Part shown: piece by piece, positions 16,043 through 22,404 of the stretch
Position numbering within the stretch: the first letter of the stretch is position 1
How the letters are laid out: every line of letters begins with the position of its first letter
Assembly: GCA_022779365.1 (NCBI GenBank)
Contig: JALFSI010000012.1
Coordinates: 1-22,423 of the forward strand
DNA: 22,423 nucleotides
From: CAG-170 sp022779365
GTDB taxonomy: Bacteria; Bacillota; Clostridia; Oscillospirales; Oscillospiraceae
Reading direction: 5' to 3'
Translations under genes and position numbers: made by a program
The notes under the pieces: generated by a model
Databases searched by the model: none
Told to the model about the DNA's origin: nothing
Seen by the model: only the letters and a program-made list of their open reading frames with translations

Positions 16043-16293
16043 CCAAAGGCTTCCCTTGGTGACCAAGGGAAGCTGTCGCCGGAGGCGACTGAAGGGATCA
16101 GAACGTTGCAGGTTTGCAGAGTGCCCACCCGCGGCGGTGCGGAAAAACGTACACCTTCTCATCCCTTCCGTCACGGCTTCGCCGTGCCACCGTCTCGCTG
16201 CGGCTCGGTCACGGCGTGGGTCTGACAGCCCACCGGGCTGTCATTCAACACCACGCCGCCGCTTCGCTACCTTGCTCACCAAGGGGAGGCTTT
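16043..16293. repeat. Family B palindromic repeat overlapping the 3' end of larC
   Basis: Starts CCAAAGGCTTCCCTTGGTG and ends ACCAAGGGGAGGCTT. The body (GGGATCAGAACGTTGCAGG, TTTGCAGAGTGCC, AAACGTACACCTTCTCATCC) matches in reverse the element at 19153-19327. About 80 bases near the right end (16191-16270) are extra and include the stem ACAGCCC-ACC-GGGCTGT. The right end overlaps the last larC codons and its stop. The rest of 15961-16275 holds no convincing gene. Confidence 0.7.
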
Positions 16294-17457
16294 TTCTGCC
16301 TTTTCCAGCACCGCCTCCAGCGAGCAGCCGGTCTCCCGCGCCAGCCTCGCCAGATCGTCGTACTCGAATTTGTGGCGCGTCACGCCATACCCCTCCGAGA
16401 CCTTGCAGTGCACCGCCCCAAGCGCGGTCTGCACCGTCTCGACGCGGCGGGTCATCGTATACCGCCTGAGCGGCGTCTCGCGGACGCCGAGCGTCGTTGT
16501 GTGCTTGAACAGCTCCCGCAAAATTTTCTCGCGGTCTTGTGCGCGGCAGAGGACGCACAGCAGCGTCCCCGGACGCGATTTCTTCATGCCCACCGGCACG
16601 GTGTACACGTCCAGCGCGCCCGCGTCCAGCAGCCGCTCCATCGCAAAGCCGACGCCCTCGCCCGTCATATCGTCCACGTTGCAGCGCAGCTCGCTGACCG
16701 TCTCGTCCGCGTCCGCTTCACCTAAAATCGCGCGCACGCAGTTCGGCATCTCAAAATCCTTTTTGCCCATGCCGTACCCCACGCGCGCCGGGGTCATCGC
16801 GGGCAGCGCCCCAAACCGTGTGACGAACCGCCGCAGCAGCGCCGCGCCTGTGGGCGTGCACAGCTCGCCGCGCACCGCGCCGCCGTAGATGGGCACGCCG
16901 CGCAGCAGCTCCGCCGCGGCGGGCGCGGGGACGGGCAGCACACCGTGCGCGCAGCGCACCTGCCCGCTGCCGACGTGCACCGGCGAGCAGACGACCTGCT
17001 CCGCGCCCAGCCGCGCAATCCCGCAGCACACCGCCGTAATATCCGCCACCGCGTCCAGCGCGCCGACCTCATGGAAGTGAATTTCATCCACACTTTCGCC
17101 GTGCACACGGCTTTCCGCCTGCGCAAGGAGGCGGTACACGCCGAGCACATCGTCCCGCACGCGCTGCGGCAGCGCGCAGGCGCGCACGATCGCTTCAATA
17201 TCCGCCATCGTGTGGTGATGATGATGGTGTTCGTGCGGATGCTCTTCGCCCTCTTCCTCACCGTGCACGGTCACGCGCAGGTGCGTGCCCGCGATGCCGC
17301 ACTTGACCGACCGCTCGGCGCGAAATTCCACGCCCGGCAGCCCCAGCGCGTTCAGCTCGGCGACAAACGCGTCGCGGTCGTCCAGCAGCTCCAGCAGCGC
17401 CGCCGCCAGCATATCGCCCGCCGCGCCCATCGCGCAGTCCAGATAGAGTGTTTTCAT
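16276..17457 (-). CDS. larC: LarC, nickel insertase for the NPN cofactor (single, unsplit frame)
   Basis: LarC uses CTP to insert nickel into pyridinium-3,5-bisthiocarboxylic acid mononucleotide, the last step of nickel-pincer nucleotide synthesis. The 393-aa protein begins YLDCAMGAAGDMLAAALLELL, has a His-rich stretch at 73-82 (HPHEHHHHHH), then SVDEIHFHEVGALDAVADI (122-140), LCTPTGAALLRRF, PNCVRAILGE, and the C-terminal part with LRCNVDDMTGEGVG (258-270), VPVGMKKSRPGTLL and TTLGVRETPLRR. Both halves (LarC1 and LarC2 of Lactiplantibacillus, which there need a programmed frameshift) are in one frame. Start at 17457 overlaps the larB stop by 4 bases (ATGA). The last residues (KASPW) and the stop are encoded within a repeat. 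Confidence 0.96.
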   Translation of the reverse strand: MKTLYLDCAMGAAGDMLAAALLELLDDRDAFVAELNALGLPGVEFRAERSVKCGIAGTHLRVTVHGEEEGEEHPHEHHHHHHTMADIEAIVRACALPQRVRDDVLGVYRLLAQAESRVHGESVDEIHFHEVGALDAVADITAVCCGIARLGAEQVVCSPVHVGSGQVRCAHGVLPVPAPAAAELLRGVPIYGGAVRGELCTPTGAALLRRFVTRFGALPAMTPARVGYGMGKKDFEMPNCVRAILGEADADETVSELRCNVDDMTGEGVGFAMERLLDAGALDVYTVPVGMKKSRPGTLLCVLCRAQDREKILRELFKHTTTLGVRETPLRRYTMTRRVETVQTALGAVHCKVSEGYGVTRHKFEYDDLARLARETGCSLEAVLEKAEKASPW

Positions 17458-18215
17458 CGCGTTTCCTCCCGGTTTGCGTGCATGTGGTTGATGCGGCTTG
17501 CCAGAAAGCCCGCGCCGAAGCCGTTGTCGATGTTCACGACCGACACGCCGCTGGCGCACGAATTGAGCATCGCCAGCAGCGCCGCCACGCCGCCGAACGA
17601 CGCGCCGTAGCCCACGCTCGTCGGCACGGCGATGACCGGGCAGTCGGCAAGCCCGCCGAGCACGCTCGCCAGCGCCCCCTCCATCCCGGCGACGGCGATG
17701 AGCACGCTTGCGCTTTGAATTTCGTCCAGATGCGCCAGCGTCCGATGCAGCCCCGCCACGCCCACGTCGTACAGGCGCGTCACGCGGTTGCCGAGCGCCT
17801 GCGCCGTGAGCGCCGCCTCCTCGGCGACGGGGAGGTCGCTCGTGCCGCCCGTGGCGATGACGATCGTGCCCAGCCCGCCCGGGGCGGGGAGGTCGCCGAG
17901 CACGCCGCAGCGCGCCGTGTCAAAATACCGCAGCGGCAGGGTTTCCCGCACCCGCGCCGCCGCGTCGGGGGCAAGGCGCGTGATGAGGATGGTCTCCTGC
18001 CCGTTTTCCTGCATCGCGCGGGCGATGCCCGCGATCTGCTCCGGCGTTTTGCCCGCGCCGTAAATGACCTCCGCCGCGCCCTGCCGCACGCGCCGGTGCA
18101 GGTCCACCTTGGCGTAGCCGAGGTCCTCAAACGGCTTTTTCTTCAGCGCCGCCAGCGCCTGCTCGACGGATACCTCGCCGTTTTTCACGGCTTCGAGCAA
18201 GGTTTTTTCATCCAT
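17454..18215 (-). CDS. larB: LarB, NaAD carboxylase/hydrolase of NPN cofactor synthesis
   Basis: LarB carboxylates nicotinic acid adenine dinucleotide at C5 of the pyridinium ring and releases AMP, giving pyridinium-3,5-biscarboxylic acid mononucleotide. The 253-aa protein has the usual N-terminal region (FEDLGYAKVDLHRRVRQGAAEVIYG) and a PurE-like C-terminal domain: TGGTSDLPVAEEAA (122-135), YDVGVAGLHR, AGMEGALASVLGGLADCPVI, VPTSVGYGASFGG and LNSCASGVSVVNIDNGFGAG. C220 in NSC corresponds to the Cys known to contact the substrate ring in LarB. Its ATG follows the larE stop with no gap, with GGAGGT inside the larE end as ribosome site. It is the middle gene of larE-larB-larC. Confidence 0.97.
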   Translation of the reverse strand: MDEKTLLEAVKNGEVSVEQALAALKKKPFEDLGYAKVDLHRRVRQGAAEVIYGAGKTPEQIAGIARAMQENGQETILITRLAPDAAARVRETLPLRYFDTARCGVLGDLPAPGGLGTIVIATGGTSDLPVAEEAALTAQALGNRVTRLYDVGVAGLHRTLAHLDEIQSASVLIAVAGMEGALASVLGGLADCPVIAVPTSVGYGASFGGVAALLAMLNSCASGVSVVNIDNGFGAGFLASRINHMHANREETR

Positions 18216-18959
18216 TTACCGCACCTCCAGATCGAGTGTCACGGCAGTGTAGTCCTGCCGCAAATAGTTCAAAATCTCCGCGCGATGCTCCGTGAGCCTT
18301 GCCCATTGCGCCGCCGGAAGTTGGATTTTTGCCGCGCCCGCCGCATTGCGCACGCGGAAGTCCGTGAAGCCGAGCGAAAACAGAAAATCCTCCGCACGCT
18401 CCGTCGCGGCGAGCTTTTCGGGCGTGATGGCCTCGCCCGCCGGGATGCGCGTGGCAAGGCAGGCGTAGGCGGGCTTGTCCCATGTGAACAGCCCCGCCGC
18501 GCGCGATGCCTCGCGAATTTCCGCCTTTGTCAGAGCGCATTCGCGCAGCGGCGAGCGGACGGAAAGCTCGCGCAGCGCGCGCATTCCGGGGCGGTCGGCA
18601 GCGTCGTCGGACGCGTTCGTCCCGTCGAGCAGCAGCGTGTAGCCGTCCTCCCGCGCGGCGGCGGCAATGGCGGCAAAAATCGCCTTTTTGCAGAAATAGC
18701 ACCGCTCCGGCGGGTTCTCGCGCACGCCGGGCACGCACAGCGCCGAAACCTGCAAAACGCGCAGCCGTGCGCCCACCTCCCGCGCCAGCCGCTGCGCGTC
18801 GCGCCGCTCAAACGCGGGCTGAAGCTCCGACTGTACATAGTACGCGCACACATCCGCCCCTGCCCGCACCGCCGCGTACAGCAGGTACGCCGAGTCCGCG
18901 CCGCCTGAAAATGCGATGGCAGCGCGGGGATTTTCCGTAAAAAATGTCTGTAAGTCCAT
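18216..18959 (-). CDS. larE: LarE, ATP-dependent sulfur transferase of NPN cofactor synthesis, three-Cys type
   Basis: LarE adenylylates the two carboxylates of the LarB product and replaces them with thiocarboxylates. The 247-aa protein has the PP-loop SGGADS (18-23) of the ATP pyrophosphatase family, then NPPERCYFCKKAIF (C87, C90), LLDGTNASDD and YACLATRIPAGE (C167). In Lactiplantibacillus LarE a single Cys is sacrificed for sulfur, while LarE proteins with three clustered Cys (for example from Thermotoga) use a [4Fe-4S] cluster; this protein has the three-Cys pattern. Start at 18959 has GGAGG 5 bases upstream; an upstream extension covers a leader hairpin and is rejected. First gene of larEBC. 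Confidence 0.95.
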   Translation of the reverse strand: MDLQTFFTENPRAAIAFSGGADSAYLLYAAVRAGADVCAYYVQSELQPAFERRDAQRLAREVGARLRVLQVSALCVPGVRENPPERCYFCKKAIFAAIAAAAREDGYTLLLDGTNASDDAADRPGMRALRELSVRSPLRECALTKAEIREASRAAGLFTWDKPAYACLATRIPAGEAITPEKLAATERAEDFLFSLGFTDFRVRNAAGAAKIQLPAAQWARLTEHRAEILNYLRQDYTAVTLDLEVR

Positions 18960-18982
18960 CAAAGCCTCCGAAAAATAAAGAT

Positions 18983-19016
18983 GGCACACAGCCCTCCTGC
19001 CGGAGAGATGTGTGCC
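18983..19016 (-). promoter_or_regulatory. Leader hairpin with U-rich tail before larE, possible attenuator
   Basis: On the minus strand an 8-bp stem (GGCACACA/TGTGTGCC) encloses a second small stem (CTCC/GGAG). It is followed directly by ATCTTTATTTTTC, which looks like a terminator, and then by the larE ribosome site. It sits 23 bases before the ATG. A competing fold is not obvious, so regulation is only a possibility. Confidence 0.5.
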
Positions 19017-19058
19017 TTCTGGCATACAATTTTGTAAATGATGTGTGATTTTCGCTGC

Positions 19059-19465
19059 CCAATGGCTTCCCCTCGGGGGGAAGCTGTCCGCGAAGCGGAC
19101 TGATGAGGGGAAGGGTTCTTATTTCTGAGCTGCTGCCACGTTTCGGCGTTCTCAAGCCTCCCCTTGGTGACCAAGGGGAGGTGGGTGAGCGCAGCGAACC
19201 CGGAAGGGATGAGAAGGTGTACGTTTTGCTGCGCCATCGGGTGGCGCTCTGCAAACCTGCGACGTTCTGATCCCCTCAGTCAGCCTTCGGCTGACAGCTC
19301 CCCTTGATCACCAAGGGGAGCCTTTGGATTGCGCAAACGTAGCGACATCTCAGAACGTACTACCCTTCCCCTCATCCGGCGCTTCGCGCCACCTGTCCCT
19401 ACCCCCTTTGTCCCTGCGGGACATTTCCCCCTGATAGGGGGAATCTGCCCCACATGGGGAAGGCT
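19059..19465. repeat. Family A repeat, copy 4, split by a nested family B element
   Basis: Left end CCAATGGCTTCCCCT with second stem GTCCGCGAAGCGGAC and core GGGTTCTTATTTCTGAGCTG run to about 19150. The matching core half (CATCTCAGAACGTAC, then CTCATCCGGCGCTTCGCGCC) resumes at about 19346. The right end carries the same expanded hairpin block as 7782-8006 (CCCCCTGATAGGGGG). The interruption is a whole family B element. Positions 19031-19540 contain no convincing gene. Confidence 0.72.
19153..19327. repeat. Family B palindromic repeat inserted in family A
   Basis: Starts CAAGCCTCCCCTTGGTGACC and ends ATCACCAAGGGGAGCCTTTGG-like, giving terminal inverted repeats with internal CTTGGTGACCAAG-type palindromes. 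Its interior (GGGATGAGAAGGTGTACG, GGTGGCGCTCTGCAAACC, ACGTTCTGATCCC) matches 16043-16190 in reverse. At about 175 bp it appears to be the intact form of the family. Confidence 0.72.
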
Positions 19466-19540
19466 TATTTTCTGCTCTGCAAATTCGAAGTCGGCACTGC
19501 TGCGCCGCCGCGCAGGCTGCTGCCTGCGCCGTTACTACGA

Positions 19541-19978
19541 TTATACCGTCGATCCCGCGCCGCAGCAAGACCCCTCCTGCAATTTTTCCAGCTCCTGCAC
19601 CGCCGCGTCTACGAGGCGGGCGACCGTTTGCCCCTGCACGCCCGCGACGATGTTGTCGCAGTGGCTCACGGGGAGCAGTATGCGCTTTGCGCCGCTCTGC
19701 GCCACCGCCGCCGCCATGCGCGGGGTGATCTCGCCGAGCATCGCGTCGGCGATGACGATGCCGATCGCGCCGACGATCACATCCGCCCGCCGGCTGCACA
19801 CGACCACCGCGTTTTCGCCCGTGGCGGCGCGGCTTGCGCCCGCTTTCATCATGGCGCTCGTCGCCGCGGCGTTCGTGCCCACGGCGGTGACGTCCGCGTC
19901 CGGGAAACGCGCTCGGATGGCGAGCACGAGCTGCCGCCCCACGCCGCCGCCCTGCGCGTCGATGATGAGAATGTTCAT
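19541..19978 (-). CDS. DUF3842 family protein
   Basis: A 145-aa cytoplasmic protein of unknown function. The N-terminus MNILIIDAQGGGVGRQLV is a beta-strand plus glycine-rich loop as in nucleotide-binding folds. It continues with TAVGTNAAATSAMMKAGA, ATGENAVV, VGAIGIVIADAMLGEITPRMA and KRILLPVSHCDNIVAGVQGQ, the pattern I know as DUF3842 from Clostridia. The tail (EGSCCGAGSTV) has a CC pair. Start at 19978 uses AAGGAG 7 bases upstream, and that site lies in the final codons of the serine recombinase gene, so its native upstream region has probably been displaced by the mobile element. It lies downstream of the recombinase and upstream of larE on the same strand, with repeats between. A link to nickel-cofactor synthesis is conceivable but unproven. 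Confidence 0.82.
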   Translation of the reverse strand: MNILIIDAQGGGVGRQLVLAIRARFPDADVTAVGTNAAATSAMMKAGASRAATGENAVVVCSRRADVIVGAIGIVIADAMLGEITPRMAAAVAQSGAKRILLPVSHCDNIVAGVQGQTVARLVDAAVQELEKLQEGSCCGAGSTV

Positions 19979-19982
19979 GGTT

Positions 19983-21710
19983 TTACTCCTTTTCGTCGAA
20001 TCCAGCTCGTTCCAGCAGGCAGACTGTCTCGACAGATGCCCCGCATTCATCAAATTGCGTGAGCACCTTTTGCTCAATGGGAAACTTGTACGCAATCGCC
20101 TTTACAAAGCGTTTCTGCGTCTTTTGTTCCTCACGCGGGAACAACTCAACCTCGGAAATCAGGTATTTCACAAGGTCGCGCCGCTCTGCTGCATTCATTC
20201 TATCATAGATTGCGTCAAAAGACGAGAGGATTCCCATCATAGATTGCACAGACATCTGCTCGCTTTCCAGAGTTGCCTTTTTCATCATGCTTTCTTGCAG
20301 CAGATCCTCCGCCTTATAAATCTGGTCATAGAGGTCATTCAGGCGGCGGGTCAAGTCTGCGCGGCGGCGCTCTGCATACTTGTCATCCGGAGCAATGCGG
20401 TCAATATCCCTCTCCAAGCTGTCGCGGCTGCGCTGTAAAGCGGATAGCTGGTTTTTGTAGGCGGTAATGTCATTCTCGACCTCGGTCATGTCCACGGCGG
20501 TCATTACCTTTTCCTGCAAATCTTTGATAAACTGCGGATTACGAACAATCTTCCGGGTGTACTCCATCACCTCGTCCTCAACCTGACTGGCTACCACGCC
20601 ATTCCTGCGGCATACCGAAGTCCCTCTATGTTTAGTCGCATAAGAACAGACATAAGATTCTGTGCGGCGCTCTGTACCGTCCTGATTTGTCCACTTGGTC
20701 ATACCGATATACATAGGTGCGCCGCATTGCGGACATTTTACGATACCGGACAACAGATGCGCGTTATACTGACCAATGTTGTGATTACCCTTTTTCCCAC
20801 GAATGGCTTTGATCTCCTGCACCTTGTCAAAATCCTCTTTGGAAACAAACGCCTCATGGGAAATAACCTCACTCAAAATATACTCATCCTGCTTCACAAG
20901 CCGATATTCGTTATCTTTGCCGGGAACTTTCTCTGTCCGTCGCTTTCCCCATGCCACGCGCCCCGTATAAACCGGATTGCTAAGCATTCTCTTGATGTGG
21001 TCAGAACTCCACTCTCCATAGCTGGGGCGGATGGCATTCTTTGCCGGTGGGCGAGTATAACCATTTCGATTGAGATAGCCAGAAATTGCCGTGTATCCCA
21101 TATTTCGGTTCAGGAACATATCAAAAACCAGTTGCACGACAGCCTTTTCTTCCGGGACGGTCTCCAATTTCCCTTTACTCTTGTCATCGTCCTTTACCAG
21201 ACGATACCCATAGGGTGCAAAGCCGCCGTTCCAGCCGCCGGACTTTGCTTTTTCCTCGCGCCCCAAAAGGCTCTGTGCAATGATGTTCTCACGTTCCAAC
21301 TCAGCTACCGCACCGAGAATGGTAATCATCATTTTTCCCATAGAGGTTGAGGAATCAAGCCCATCTTCTACACACATCAGGTGAACGCCATATTTCATAA
21401 TAAACTCAAGGGAGTTCAGCACGTCCCGCGCGTTTCTGCCAAACCGCGATAATTTGAAAACCAGCACATAGTCCGTATGTACCTTTCCGCTCTGAATGTC
21501 ATCCAGCATCCGCTGGAACTCCGTCCGCCCTTCAATGCTTTTGCCGCTTTTGCCTTCTTCAACATAAGTATCAAGAACCGTCATACCCCGACGCTCGGCG
21601 CATTCAGCCAGATAGTGCTTCTGCCCATCCAGACTATACCCCTTTACCTGACGCTCACTGCTGACGCGGATATAGATAACACACGATTTGCCCTCTTTCG
21701 TATTATACAT
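19983..21710 (-). CDS. Large serine recombinase (site-specific integrase)
   Basis: Serine integrases cut and rejoin attachment sites through a phosphoserine link. In 575 aa: N-terminal resolvase domain with CVIYIRVSSERQ (catalytic Ser17 after YIRV), SGKSIEGRTEFQRML, FKLSRFGRNARDVL and AVAELERENI; recombinase domain from about 160 (GGFAPYGYRL) to 300 including YTAISGYLNRNGYTR and SNPVYTGRVAWGKRR; zinc ribbon with C326, C329, C355 and C367 (KCPQCG ... CRRNG); a coiled-coil region about 400-500; and the ending VETVCLLERAG. Start at 21710 has AGGAGG 6 bases upstream; an 11-residue extension is rejected. The stop codon lies 4 bases before the DUF3842 ATG. It should catalyse integration and excision of the element. 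Confidence 0.96.
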   Translation of the reverse strand: MYNTKEGKSCVIYIRVSSERQVKGYSLDGQKHYLAECAERRGMTVLDTYVEEGKSGKSIEGRTEFQRMLDDIQSGKVHTDYVLVFKLSRFGRNARDVLNSLEFIMKYGVHLMCVEDGLDSSTSMGKMMITILGAVAELERENIIAQSLLGREEKAKSGGWNGGFAPYGYRLVKDDDKSKGKLETVPEEKAVVQLVFDMFLNRNMGYTAISGYLNRNGYTRPPAKNAIRPSYGEWSSDHIKRMLSNPVYTGRVAWGKRRTEKVPGKDNEYRLVKQDEYILSEVISHEAFVSKEDFDKVQEIKAIRGKKGNHNIGQYNAHLLSGIVKCPQCGAPMYIGMTKWTNQDGTERRTESYVCSYATKHRGTSVCRRNGVVASQVEDEVMEYTRKIVRNPQFIKDLQEKVMTAVDMTEVENDITAYKNQLSALQRSRDSLERDIDRIAPDDKYAERRRADLTRRLNDLYDQIYKAEDLLQESMMKKATLESEQMSVQSMMGILSSFDAIYDRMNAAERRDLVKYLISEVELFPREEQKTQKRFVKAIAYKFPIEQKVLTQFDECGASVETVCLLERAGFDEKE

Positions 21711-21731
21711 AGATTTCCTCCTATTGCAGGA

Positions 21732-21754
21732 CCGGGCGGTCATCGACCGCCCGG
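21732..21754. repeat. GC hairpin between the 60-aa gene and the recombinase
   Basis: A perfect 10-bp inverted repeat (CCGGGCGGTC and its complement, loop ATC) lies just upstream of the recombinase ribosome site and just after the 60-aa gene. There is no T-run. It may limit read-through, stabilise the mRNA, or bind the recombinase. Confidence 0.8.
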
Positions 21755-21764
21755 AATACTCTGC

Positions 21765-21947
21765 TCAGATTTTCTGATTTTCCTTTTCTGCGGCAGCATA
21801 TTTAATCAGGATTTGTGCCAGAACATTGATAAAGTTCTGGTAGCAGTCTCTCTGCTCTGCTGTCATCTGAATCACGCTCTCCTTGGGAAAGCGAAGCTCA
21901 GTTCCATTGTTTGCAGTGTAGCTCTTGTAGTTTTCGTTTTCTACCAT
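21765..21947 (-). CDS. Small hypothetical protein (60 aa) upstream of the recombinase
   Basis: A 60-aa soluble protein with many Asn, Glu and Lys and no recognised domain. It looks mostly helical in the second half (TAEQRDCYQNFINVLAQILIKYAAAEKENQ). Start at 21947 has GGAG at a good distance. It is the first gene after the minus-strand promoter at 22023-22051 and is followed by the recombinase, so it is probably co-transcribed. A small accessory role such as a directionality factor is possible, but nothing in the sequence proves it. Confidence 0.65.
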   Translation of the reverse strand: MVENENYKSYTANNGTELRFPKESVIQMTAEQRDCYQNFINVLAQILIKYAAAEKENQKI

Positions 21948-22004
21948 GTAATCACTCCATTTGACGTTATGTTCGTCAGCCGAATGAAGTGCCGCTCTTT
22001 CAAC

Positions 22005-22022
22005 AGTAACTCAACAGTTACT
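22005..22022. promoter_or_regulatory. Operator-like inverted repeat at the recombinase transcription start
   Basis: AGTAACT and AGTTACT form perfect 7-bp arms around CAAC. The site covers the expected transcription start of the minus-strand promoter and overlaps a direct repeat (TCAACAGTAAC, TCAACAGTTAC). A repressor bound here would block transcription of the recombinase. Confidence 0.6.
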
Positions 22023-22051
22023 ATTATATGCTATTTCCAGTCTTGGGTCAA
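22023..22051 (-). promoter_or_regulatory. Predicted sigma-A promoter for the 60-aa gene and recombinase
   Basis: On the minus strand TTGACC (22051-22046) and TATAAT (22028-22023) are 17 bases apart. The -10 is perfect and the -35 differs only at the last base. Confidence 0.82.
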
Positions 22052-22084
22052 TAGCTCCGGAGCGATTCTCCGGTAACTCCTGAA

Positions 22085-22114
22085 TTGACATTTCTGCTTG
22101 CTCTCATGTATAAT
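22085..22114 (+). promoter_or_regulatory. Consensus sigma-A promoter for the HTH gene
   Basis: TTGACA (22085-22090) and TATAAT (22109-22114), both perfect, are 18 bases apart. Transcription would start near 22121, just before the GGAGGTG ribosome site of the HTH gene. Confidence 0.88.
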
Positions 22115-22143
22115 TACTTTGAAAATCCCCGGAGGTGAAGTCA

Positions 22144-22359
22144 ATGAGTATGGCTCAGGTTATCCGGGCTGCTATGAAGAAGCAAGGCGTAACTGTCAGT
22201 CAGCTTTCAAGGCAGCTTGGCTGCACAACCCAAAATATCAGCGGCAAACTGCGCCGTGACAATTTCAGGGAAAGCGAGTTGCAGGAAATAGCGGCGGCTA
22301 TCGGCTGTCGGTTTGAGGGTCGTTTTATTTCAGAAGAAACAGGAAAGCCGGTTGAATAA
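22144..22359 (+). CDS. Small helix-turn-helix DNA-binding protein (XRE-like)
   Basis: A 71-aa protein made of one five-helix HTH domain: AQVIRAAMKKQGVTVSQLSRQLGCTTQNISGKLRR, with the recognition helix around TTQNISGKLRR, then SELQEIAAAIGCRFEGRF. Start at 22144 has GGAGGTG 6 bases upstream; an in-frame GTG at 22135 lies within that site and is rejected, while ATG at 22150 is a less likely alternative. It diverges from the recombinase unit with a consensus promoter, as phage and ICE repressors do. It is a good candidate to bind the inverted repeat at 22005-22022, but this is inference. Confidence 0.85.
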   Translation: MSMAQVIRAAMKKQGVTVSQLSRQLGCTTQNISGKLRRDNFRESELQEIAAAIGCRFEGRFISEETGKPVE

Positions 22360-22376
22360 TATTCCTGTCTCATGGG

Positions 22377-22404
22377 TGGGTAAGCTGCTGCAACAGCTTA
22401 CCCA
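22377..22404 (+). terminator. Hairpin after the HTH gene, possible terminator
   Basis: A perfect 11-bp stem (TGGGTAAGCTG, loop CTGCAA, CAGCTTACCCA) begins 17 bases after the stop codon. It is followed by TTCAGCATTT, which is a poor U-tract, so termination efficiency is uncertain. Confidence 0.5.

Noticed and set aside
16276..17457. Programmed frameshift in larC
   Set aside because: Both LarC halves are in the same frame without interruption, so no shift is needed.
17448..18908. Long plus-strand open frame opposite larB and larE
   Set aside because: It mirrors well-conserved genes, has very high Arg/Ala/His content and no recognisable motif.
18960..19058. NiCo or other known riboswitch ahead of larE
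   Set aside because: The leader between the repeat and the start is about 100 bases with one terminator-like stem; no conserved aptamer pattern could be recognised.
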